Positions 35,532 through 46,500 of a DNA stretch of 64,000 nucleotides are shown in pieces (the first letter of the stretch is position 1; each line of letters opens with the position of its first letter). Under the pieces are notes generated by a model. It worked only from the letters and a program-made list of their open reading frames with translations. It ran no database searches and was not told the DNA's origin. The translations under genes and the position numbers were made by a program. The stretch spans positions 266,522 through 330,521 of the forward strand of contig NZ_JABEKX010000001.1 of NCBI RefSeq assembly GCF_013407595.1. The letters are read 5' to 3'. The stretch is from Lacticaseibacillus absianus (GTDB lineage Bacteria; Bacillota; Bacilli; Lactobacillales; Lactobacillaceae).

Positions 35532-35560
35532 TTGTAAATACAGCCGAAATTCCTTAGAAT
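35532..35560 (+). promoter_or_regulatory. Promoter of pyruvate kinase
   Basis: TTGTAA (35532-35537) and TAGAAT (35555-35560) are spaced by 17 bp, followed by a leader of about 55 bases with GGAGGAATACAAGT before the ATG. Confidence 0.7.
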
Positions 35561-35623
35561 TAGGCTGTGATGCTTATCACGCATTAGACGGCAACTGCCA
35601 CAACTATATGGAGGAATACAAGT

Positions 35624-37054
35624 ATGCGTAAGACGAAGATCGTCTCCACCTTGGGCCCTGCGTCCAATGACCTGGAAACGATTAAGGCGCTAATCGGCGC
35701 CGGTGCTAACATTTTCCGGTTCAACTTCTCTCACGGTGACCACGAGGAACAGCTCGGCCGTATCAACCTGGTCAAGCAGGCGATGAAGGAGACCGGCGTC
35801 AAGGTCGGCCTGATGCTCGACACCAAGGGTGCTGAGATCCGGACGACCGCTACGACCGACGGCGGCAAGGTGGAATACGACAAGGGCGACAAGATCACCC
35901 TGACGATGAACACCGGTGCGCTGAGCCACAAGGGTGCCATCGACATCACTTATGGCGGCCTGTACGACGATGTTGAGCTCGGCCACCACGTGCTGTTCGA
36001 CGACGGGTTGCTGGACACGGTCATCGTTGACAAAGACGCAGCGAACCGCGCCCTGATCCTGGAAGTGCAGAACCCAGCGATCCTTGGCTCCAAGAAGGGT
36101 GTCAACTCCCCTGGTGTCTCCCTTCAGCTGAAGGGGATCACCGAAAAGGATAAGGATGACATCCGCTTCGGCGTCGCTCAGGGCATGAACTTCATCGCCG
36201 CCTCCTTCGTCCGCAAGACGAGCGACGTGCAAGAGATCCGCGACGTGCTGGCTGAAGTCGGCGGCGAGGACCTCATGGTGATCCCAAAGATCGAATCTCA
36301 AGAAGGGATCGACAACGTCGATGCCATCCTCGAGATGTCCGATGGGATCATGGTTGCTCGTGGCGACATGGGGATCGAGATCCCTTACGAAGAGGTTGTG
36401 GCGGTTGAGCAGATGCTCATCCACAAGTGCAACCTCGTCGGCAAGCCAGTCATCACCGCGACGCAGATGCTTGACTCCATGCAGGAGAACCCACGCCCGA
36501 CGCGTGCTGAAGTGACCGACGTGGCCTTCGCCGTCCTTCAGGGGACCGACGCCACCATGCTGTCCGGCGAATCCGCGAACGGGGACTACCCGATCGAATC
36601 CGTCCACACTATGGCGGTCATCGACGAACGGGCCGACCGCATGCGCCCGTTGCACTCCCCAGTGCTTGAAGAGCTGAAGACCTCTGGCTCCATCACCACC
36701 ACCACCGCGATCGCTGCCGTTACGGCTGCAGAACGCGTCAACGCCAAGGCGATCATCGCGCTGACCGCTAGCGGCTACACCGCGCGTCAGATCTCCCGCC
36801 TCAAGCCTGAAGCGCCGATCACCGCGGTGACCTACGACGAACGCACCGCTTCTGCGCTGCTGCTGTCCTGGAACGTGACCCCGATGGTCCTCGAAAAAGG
36901 GGCAGACTTCGAAGCCCTCGTCGCGAAGGCAGAAGCCAAGCTTGTGGCCGATGGCGTCCTGGCCGAAGGTGACGCAGTCGTTATCGTGGCCGGCCTGCCG
37001 CTCTACGAACCAGGCTCCACCAACAATGTGATGGTCCGTCGCGTCGAGAAGTAA
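35624..37054 (+). CDS. pyk: Pyruvate kinase
   Basis: A 476-residue glycolytic enzyme making pyruvate and ATP from phosphoenolpyruvate and ADP. Family motifs: RKTKIVSTLGPASND, FRFNFSHG, LDTKGAEIR, IPKIESQEG, ARGDMGIEIP and TATQMLDSMQENPRPTRAE. The length ends at the classical A/B/C domains; it lacks the extra C-terminal PEP-utilizer-like domain found in many Bacillus and lactobacillus enzymes (about 585 residues). It is not next to pfkA, its usual partner in lactobacilli. It has a strong promoter and terminator of its own. Confidence 0.95.
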   Translation: MRKTKIVSTLGPASNDLETIKALIGAGANIFRFNFSHGDHEEQLGRINLVKQAMKETGVKVGLMLDTKGAEIRTTATTDGGKVEYDKGDKITLTMNTGALSHKGAIDITYGGLYDDVELGHHVLFDDGLLDTVIVDKDAANRALILEVQNPAILGSKKGVNSPGVSLQLKGITEKDKDDIRFGVAQGMNFIAASFVRKTSDVQEIRDVLAEVGGEDLMVIPKIESQEGIDNVDAILEMSDGIMVARGDMGIEIPYEEVVAVEQMLIHKCNLVGKPVITATQMLDSMQENPRPTRAEVTDVAFAVLQGTDATMLSGESANGDYPIESVHTMAVIDERADRMRPLHSPVLEELKTSGSITTTTAIAAVTAAERVNAKAIIALTASGYTARQISRLKPEAPITAVTYDERTASALLLSWNVTPMVLEKGADFEALVAKAEAKLVADGVLAEGDAVVIVAGLPLYEPGSTNNVMVRRVEK

Positions 37055-37074
37055 GCGACCGCTGACCGATGAAG

Positions 37075-37099
37075 AGCCCTCATTTTGAGGGCTTTTTTG
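37075..37099 (+). terminator. Intrinsic terminator of pyk
   Basis: AGCCCTC and GAGGGCT form a stem with a 5-nt loop, followed by TTTTTT. Confidence 0.9.
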
Positions 37100-37261
37100 T
37101 TAGAAAACGATGAGAAAGAAAATTTTCATTTTGGCGGGTTGACCGTTATCTGACATTATCACGGGGGCAATACCCTGGCAGTATCGTTCAGGCCAGATCG
37201 ACCGCATGACAAAATAAATATCTCGATAATGACGCCAAATTCGGGCGCCGTTGAGGGGACG

Positions 37262-37312
37262 AAACGCTGATCGAGTTGCTGGTGAATGACAGCAACTCAA
37301 TCAGCGTTTTTG
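37262..37312 (+). terminator. Long hairpin in the pyk-adhesin gap
   Basis: The arms AAACGCTGAT.GAGTTGCT and AGCAACTCAATCAGCGTTT pair over about 18 bp and end in TTTTTG. No gene lies between it and pyk (gap 37100-37505), so it may end a short untranslated RNA or act in the adhesin leader. The rest of the gap is AT-rich and shows no other supported feature. Confidence 0.6.
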
Positions 37313-37505
37313 TTATATATCGGGATCATATTGCGTCGTGATCTTGCACACGATCGTTACCGACAGACGGTTGATCTGACGATTTGGCTTGGGGCAATGT
37401 ATCCGCTTTTTTGGCGAGGTGATATACTCTGCTGTACCGTTTATCAGTGTTATTTTAAACGGTATGTTGATCGAAAATTTCCCGTCTGGGAGGGAGGAAC
37501 TTGTC

Positions 37506-40500
37506 GTGTTAGAAAAGTTGAATAAGCAGCACGAACGGGTGGTAAGGGACACGGCGGAAACGCACGTCCGTTACAAGTTGTATAAGCGTGGGCGCAACTG
37601 GGTCGTCGCTGGCCTGATGACGGTCGTCTTCGGACTGGGCGCCTTCACCGCCCCGCGGATCGTGCGGGCGGATGAGGCCGTTGCACCGCCGATCAGTGCG
37701 GTGAAGGCAGAGGATGAGACGTCGTCTGCTGAGGCGAGTGATGTGGTCCCGGATCAAGTGGACGACGTGGTGTCCGCATCTAGCAATGTGGCAATCGCGC
37801 CGCCGGTCGAGGCCAGCACTGAGCACGATGAGGCCGAAGCGGCACCGGCAGTGGCGACCGCCGATCCCGAACCGGAGGCCCTAGCCGCAGCGGAAGCGGC
37901 GACATCAGCGGCGCCGACGCCAGAAGCAAACTCAGCCAGTACGCCAGAGCAACCGGCATCGGACGTCACGACTGCAGCAGAACCAACAGTGGTTGCCGCG
38001 GCGGAGCCGCTACCGGCGCCGGCGCCATTAGCAGCGGCCGTTCCAGCGCCCGCGGGTGTGATCACTGCGCCTCGGAATATCAACAACAGTGCGGCGATCC
38101 GCGAGCAAGCACGGCTCGCCGCGCTGGCGCTTACAACGTCGATCGAAGGTGCGTCGAATTATGCGACGAGCACTAACGGGCAGTATCGTGTGATCACGAG
38201 GTGGATCGGCAACAGCGCTAATTTGACACAGGCGCAGATCACAACGACTAATCTTGACTATCGTGGCCATCCGATCGTACCGAATTACCAACTGAACGTC
38301 ACGAATGTCAGGGAAGTAGACGGCGTCATACAGCTGACGCCAAATTCCGTTATCACTGTGACGATCCCGGTCGGTACGGTTGTCGGCAATACAACGATCC
38401 ATAATTATGCGTTCAACGTGATCGGTTATCCGAGCCTAAACCTTGCGCCAATTGGGGCTGGATACACGGCGGATCCGACCAAGCCGACAGTGACTAACTC
38501 ACTTCAGGGGGACATGTCTGTCTATACCTGGCATACGTTGACGTTGTCCGCATCAGTGTCTGTGAGTGGCGGGGCGAATAACATTGGGGCTGAGGGCGTT
38601 ATGGTGTACTTCAAAACGCCCTTGGCACCGTATGCTGGCACGCAAGATTTTCAACCTTCGGTGATTCTTGCCTACTTTGACGCGCCGACGAGCTACCAAC
38701 TGACTCCAAAAATCACTTCTCCATTAACGAATGCTGCCACGCTCAGTGGGACTGGGACCGCGACTGGGGATACGATCACCGTGCGTGCGATCGGTGGGTC
38801 TCAGACCGTGCAGACCACCGTCGGGTTAAACGGGACTTGGTCGGTCAACCTCGCCGCGATTGGGTTGACGGCTAATCAGGACCTATATGTCGTTGAGTCC
38901 AACACACTTGGTGATGAACCGGGCGGTTATATTGTTCAGCATGCGACAGCAACGCGAACGATCAATTACCGCGATGCGGCGGGCAATACGGTCAGTCCAT
39001 CTGTGACGCAGACATTGAATTTCACACGGTCAGGATTTTTGAATCCAACGACGATGGCTGCTGACTACGGTGCTTGGACTGCGGATGCTAGTAGCACGTT
39101 TGTGGCGGTTGGCTCGCCTAATCTTGGAGACAAGTATACGACAACTAAGACTGTGGGCGCGTTGGCGGTCACAGACCCCACAGCACCGGCGCGCGTTGTC
39201 AATGTGATTTATAATCCGCTGTTTGCAACGATCGGGCCTGATGATTCCAATACCACTGGAGTTGCGCTGGAGACCCTACGCCGAGAGGTCACAAAGACTA
39301 TTCATTACGTGAATGACGATGGGACTCAAGCGGCACCGGATTCTGCCACGACATTGAGCTTCACACGCGTTGCAACAGTTAATTTAGAGACGAAGCGCGT
39401 GGTTGGTTACACTGCTTGGACAGCGGTGACGGAGAATGCCTTCGCAGCGATCGTCTCACCGTCGATCATGACTAAGATCGCAAGCAAGTTTGCTTCGCAG
39501 GTACAGACCGTCTCGGCTTCTGACCTCAACAATCCAACGATCAGTTATGAGGAAACGATCGTGTATTTCCCCGACCAGGTCAGAATAGAACCTGGGATCG
39601 GTGCTGATGAAGGCGACGCAGTCTCTGGGGACGATGAAGATCCACGGCGTTACCCTGAGTCGGTCAGCACCGCAGAGCTGACTAGGGTCATCAAAGAGAC
39701 AGTGCGCTATATCGACGCCAGTACAGGGAATGAGGTCTATGATGACGACGTATTTGAACTGACCTATACGCGCGGTGGGATCATCCGGTTTGACTATGAT
39801 ACCGCGGGGCAGTTAGTGGCGACACCAACACTGGCAGATTGGGAACCGTCACAGTCGACATTTCAGGCGGTGATCGGGCCTTCGAAGGATGGGTTTGTGA
39901 TCGCTGGCGATATCGAGGCAGTGACGACGACCCCGGAGACAGCTGACTTGACCCGCACAGTCTGGTACTATCCTCAGACCGAATTGGTGCACACTGTGAC
40001 GGTGACGACAACTTTTGATATGCCAGTCACAGCAGCGGTACAGCGACAAACGATCGATTTTTCTCGCCAGTTGATCCTGACGCTTGATGTTGAGTCGGGA
40101 GATACGACGGTCAGTCTCGGTGCTTGGACGCCTGATGTAGCTGGGACTGAGCTGGTCGCAGCACTAGGCACGAACATGCCGATGCCAGACAACGGAGACC
40201 CAGTCTGGGCGGCCGGTTGGCGCGCAGCTGTGGTGATCACAGTGAATGACGTACCGGTCGGGGACGGCACGGACCAAGCGATTCAACTTAACAGGACCAC
40301 TGCGACAGGTGATTCGCTCGCCGTCACATTGAATGGGTTGACGACTGAGATCGATCGACTTGTCACTTACACTGACACGCTAATTCACATTCGCTATATT
40401 GATATGAACGATGGTGGGCGTGTGATTGCGGTCATTCACACGACAGAGACGCAGACTGACCCAACGCATTATGGTGATACTTTGATCACAGTTGGTCCCG

Positions 40501-43500
40501 CTACTGGATCTTATCATTTAGAAATAGATGCGGCGAATATGGCGGATGAAAATGGGTCGATTGTTGATGGTAATGAGCGGTTCACCGCTCAACCAGGACA
40601 GACCGTGACCGTCGAACTAAGGCATAAGCTACTGGTTGAACCATTGTCGATCCGGCGTGGGATCCGCTACGTTGTGGAAGACGGTGCCGTTGAGCCGGAA
40701 GAACCGTTCGTGATCCAGACCGCGTCCTGGGAACAGATCACAGATCTGTACGCACAAGCATATGGGGATCAGTTGAGTGCGCCGGTTGAGGCAATCATTT
40801 ATCGACAGCTGAGCGGCTACCTGGCGCTCCCAACACCAGTCATTCCGGAATATGTGGCGAGTCAGGACGAAATTGTTGCAGTTGGTCCTGCGCCTGGAAC
40901 GACAAGCTTGCGCCCAACAGATAATCTAACGTTCGAAGTGATCTACACTCGCAATGTGTTTACCCCGGCGAATCCAGGTAGTGAAAAAGTCAGCGCAGAG
41001 GTCACATGGACCATTGCCCATATCGATGCGTTGACGGGTCAGCCGTTAACCGTGCCGGGATACGTGCCAGCAGAGCTGAAGTTCACGCGCACCGTAACGG
41101 TCAACACGGATGGGACAAAGACGTATGCAGATTGGACACCGGAGACTACGGAGAAGTTTACGGACTATGTAGTCCCTGACATCACAGACTACGTGCATAC
41201 CCAGGGGTCTCTGCTTGGAGGGACGGTAGATGGCGATTCCGGACCTCAAGTAACGACAGTCAAGTATTATCCGGCCGTTGTGACGGTGACACCGGATCAG
41301 CCACAAACCTTGGGAACGGCGACCATTGCAGACGATGACGAAAGTCCGAGATATCCAGCTGGTGTGTCGGCGGATGACCTTAACCGAACGCTCACGCGGA
41401 CGATCGTTTACTGGGATGTCCTTAACGGAACGGTTCTTCGTGAACTGTCAGTTCAAACTGTCAAATTTGAACGTGTCGGCACTGTGACCTTCGTTCAAGA
41501 TGGGCTACCCGTGGTCACCTATGGGGATTGGCAGCCGGTGACAGAGACCTTCCAAGAAGTGGTGCTCGATCCGGCGGATAAGGAGATCGGGGAGTTGTTC
41601 ACATTGCAGACGAAGGTGTCCGCGATGACTGTCGGTGCGAGTGACGCTGACTTGACGGAACATGTTAACTATTACCCGACCACCGTGACGATTCAACCTG
41701 ATCAGCCAGTGACTCAAGGTGATGAGCTGAATCCGGATGATGAGTTCAGCCCTGAATACCCATCGGGTCTTCAGCGGGATGATCTGAACCGGTCCGTGAC
41801 GCAGACGATCCGGTTCGTGGACCCCGTCAAGAACACTGAGTTACAGCCGAGTGTGGTGGCCGGAAGTCTCGACTTCAACCGTGTCGCAACAGTCAACTTA
41901 CAGAGTGGGGAGGTCATCTATGGGGAATGGACGCCAGTCACGGCTGATCAGTTCCCTGCGTTTACTGCCATCCCAACGACCTTGAATGACCTGACCGCAG
42001 ATAAGCAGACACTTGCGCCGACGTCGCCGCTAAAGGACGGTGAGTTGGCTAATGTGACCGAGACCGTCAACTATGTCAGAAAGCCGATCGCTGAGATTGT
42101 TGTCACGCCAGATGATCCGAAGAATGAAGACGATGACGTCTTCCCAGACTACGTTGGCGTTCAAAAATACCCAGATGGCGTCAAAGCGGACGATCTGAAT
42201 CGGATTTTTACCCGGATCATCCACTACCTGAACGGAATGGATGGGACGACGCCCGTCACCAGTAGCGTCACCCAGACACTGACCTACAGTCGGCGCGCAA
42301 CGATCAAGTATGCGTTGGATGATCAAGGTAACTTGACTGGTGAGGCGCCAGAAGTGATTTATGGCGACTGGACGGCGGTTGCTGCGAGTGAGTTTGTGAG
42401 CCAGGAGTCGCCAGTGCTGCCGGATCTATTCACAACCAAGCCGACGACGACGGCGCTAACGCCGACGCAGGACCAGGTCGAGGCGGGAACTCCGATCGAG
42501 CAGAAGGTCTTCTACTATCCGGTCATGGTCACAATCAACCCAGACGATCCTCGGGACGAAGGGGTCATCAATTCTGAAGATCCAGATAGCCCAGAGTGGT
42601 CGAGTGGTCTCACGGCGAAGGATCTGAACACGGCAGTGATTGAGCAGATCACTTTCGTGGGCCGGCGTAACGGAAATACAACACTGTACAGTGATCAGAA
42701 TGGCACAGTTCGGGGACCGCTGGAGAAGATGTTGGACTTTACGCGCCAGGCAACGTTGAACCTTCAGACGGGGGCAGTCGGTTATACCGATTGGCAAGGC
42801 GTGACCGACGATAACTTTGCAGCCGTGACGTTACCTGAAACGCTTTACGATGATGAAGGAGATGAATACGTTCCGTTAGATCCAGAAATTGCCGCGATCG
42901 CCTTGGATCTGACCCAAACAGAACTCGCACCAATCATTTCTCGGATCGCGCTGTACGGCATGCCACCATATAAGACGCTGGAGATCGGGCCGCAACCCCC
43001 AGTCGCTGTCGATGATCCAACTGGGCCGAAAAATGCGGGCGACTTGACCAACTCCAAGGATACGTTGGGGCAGCAATACCCGGCAGGGTTGACCGCTGCG
43101 GATCTGAATGTGACGGTGACTCTGATCGGTCGCTACATTGTTAGCGATGGTGGCGCTCCTGCACCAGCTGAGACAACGCTGACGCTTGCCTTCGAGCGCG
43201 GGGCCACTGTCACCTGGACGGGTGAAACGGATGAGGAGCTGGCCAAAGCGACCGGAGTTGTGGTTTACCATCCGTGGCGTGCAGTGACGAAGGACCTGTT
43301 TGATACAGTGACGAGTCCGACGCTGGCAGATTACTTTGCAGATCTATTGGCGGTTGCTGACCGGGATGGCCTCGCATTTCTGAATGCTAAGGACAAGTTT
43401 GATGATCAGGTACCACTGGTGGTAGAAGTCACCTACTACCCAACCACCGTGACCGTCACCCCGGACAAGCCGGCCAAAGCCGGTGATCCGGTGATCACCG

Positions 43501-46500
43501 ACCAGGTCGATGGGCCGAAGTATCCGGGAGGTGTGGATGAAGACGCGTTGCACCAGACCGTGACGCGCGTGATCACGCGGATCAACGGGGCAACAGGGGC
43601 AGTGATCGAGACGATCACGCAGACGTTGCATTTTGACCGTGAAGCGACCCTGACCTACACGAGTGTGACCGACCTACCAACCCCGACCTACAGTGAGTGG
43701 GCCGCGGTCGCCGGGGAGGACGGTGAGTTCGATCAGTACACGCCGGTCACGGTGGTCGACATGATCGCCGATAAGGCTGAGATCGCGGCGGCTGTGCCGA
43801 CCGTAGACGAGATCGAGCGTGGCCAGGTCGATCCAGAAGACGTGTGGTACTACCCAAGCATCGTCGTGGTCACGCCGGACCAACCGGGGATCGCCGAAGA
43901 AGCGGTCTTCCCCCAGGGACCGAGCCCAGTCTATCCAAGTGGTGTGACAGCAGATGATCTGAACCGAACGCTTACCCGGGTGATCACCTACGTCAACGTG
44001 CAGACCGGTGCGGTGCTGGGCACGGCGTCGCAGACGCTGAACTTTAAGCGCACGGCCACGCTAGTCTACACGACGATCGCCGATAAGCCGACCCCGGGTT
44101 ACAGCGCATGGACACCGGTCGATAACGAGGCGAGTGAGTTTGAGCAGATCGCAGTGCCGAGCTTCGACGGTGTGATCGCGTTGCAGCCGACCGTGGCGGC
44201 CCAGACGCCGACACAGGCGGAGATCGCTGCGGGGGATGAGTTACCGGTCACGGTGAACTTCTTCCCGACGACGATCACGGTGACGCCAGATCGGCCGGGA
44301 CCAGAGGGCGAGGACATTTTCCCGGGCATCGACGGCCCGACGTACCCGGCGGGGACCGATACAGCGGATCTGACCAAAACCGTTGAGCGCCAGATCATCT
44401 ACCACGATGCGGTGAGTGGCGTGGAGGCGTTGGCAGAGACGCAGACCTTGACGTTCACGCGCACCGCGACGCTCGCGATCAACGCAGATGGCACGGTCAC
44501 CGTCACTGGTTACAGCGACTGGGCCGCGACCGAGGACACCTTTGCTAGCTTCACCGTTGCCCCGCAGCCCGACCGCGTCGCGAACCGCAACACAGTGGCC
44601 GAGCGCACGCCGACGAAGGCCGAGCTTGACAGTGAGGGGCCGGTGCTGATCGAACGGGTCTATTTCTACCCAACGACGATCACGGTCGGACCGGACAACC
44701 CAGGGGTGACCGGTGAGGGGATCTTCCCCGAGATCCCGGGGCCTGAGTATCCGGCCGGTGTGGAGGCCAAGGACCTGACGAAGACGGTCACGCGCACGAT
44801 CACTTATGTGGATGCGATGACAGGTGATGCGGCACTGGCAACGACGCAAACGCTGACGTTTACGCGGACCGCGGTACTGACGGTCAACGCAGATGGCACG
44901 GCGACGTTCGATCGGTATTCCGAGTGGACCGCCGTCGAAGATACCTTTGCGAGTTTCGACGTGGCGCCTAAGCCGGACCGGATCGCCAGTGCGGCAACGG
45001 TGGCGGCGTATGCGCCGACGCAAGATGAGCTCAACGGAGACCGAACCTTTGCCGTGACGGTATACTTCTACCCGACGACGGTCACGGTTGGCCCGGATAA
45101 TCCAGGGGTGACCGGCGAGGCGATCTTCCCTGAGATCCCGGGGCCTGAGTACCCAGCCGGCGTGGAGGCCAAGGACCTGACGAAGACCGTTACGCGCACG
45201 ATCACTTACGTTGACGCGATCACAGGCGATCAAGCGCTTGCGACAACGCAATCGCTGACCTTTACCCGGAAGGCGAACTTGGCGATCGGTGCGGATGGCA
45301 AGGCGATGTTCACGGGTTACACGGACTGGACGGCAGATGATGACGCGTTTGACCGCTTCGATGTGGTGGCCCGGCCAGACCGATTGGCGAGCCAAGATGT
45401 GGTGGCGGCATACGCACCGACGCAACAAGAACTGGACGAGGACGTTCCGTTCGCGGAGACCGTCTACTTCTACCCGACAACGGTCATCGTGACGCCGGAG
45501 AAACCTGGTGAAGAAGGCACGGAGATCTTCCCGGAGATCGGCGGCCCGACGTACCCAGGCGGCGTGACCGCTAAGGATCTGAACCGAACAGTGACCCGGG
45601 AGATCATTTACCTGAATGCCACAACGGGGGTTGAGATCACGCGCGAACTTCAAACACTGGCCTTCACCCGTGAGGCTACGCTGACCTTCAGCGAGGCCCG
45701 CACAGACGCGACAGTCAGTTATGGTGATTGGACTGCGGTGACGTCGGCGACCTTCGCTGCGCATGTTGTTGTTGCCCAGGCCGGCTTAGTGGCCGACCGC
45801 GAGACAGTGGCGGCCTACGCCCCGACGCCGGCAGAGATCGAAGCCGGCCAGGCGCCAGCGGTGACCGTGCGGTTCTACGCGGAACTCGTGACGGTCACCC
45901 CGGAGCAGCCGCACGAGGAAGGCGATTCGGTGACCCAAGGGGAAGAGGCCGGGCCGAAGTACCCGTCTGGCGTCACCGCTAAGGACTTGAATAAGACCGT
46001 CACGCGCACGGTCACCTACGTGAATGTGCTGACCGGCGCGACGCTCGGTCAGCCGGTCACGCAGACCCTGACGTTCAAGCGCGACGCGACGATCAAGTAC
46101 GTGGCCGGCGGGGCGCCGGTCGTGACCTATGGTAGCTGGCAGGCAGTCGACGCTGACGGCCACACCTTCGGGCAACTCGCGGCCCCGCACTTTGACGGCG
46201 TTCTGCCGCTCAAAGCGGCGACGGCAGCGCACACGCTGACGGAAGAAGAGATCACGGCGCAGAGTGCTTGGAAAGAGCTGTTGGCCTACTACCCACAGAC
46301 GATCACGGTGACACCGGATAAGCCAGGCACGGCTGGGGAGCGGATCGTGGATGATCCGAACAGCCCGTTGTACCCAGCAGGGGTGGACGCCAAGGCCCTC
46401 AACCAGCAGGCGATCCGCACGATCCATTACCGCGATCAGAACGGCCGCACGCTCGCCCCAAGTGTGACGGTGACGCTCGGTTTCCACCGTAGTGCGACCC

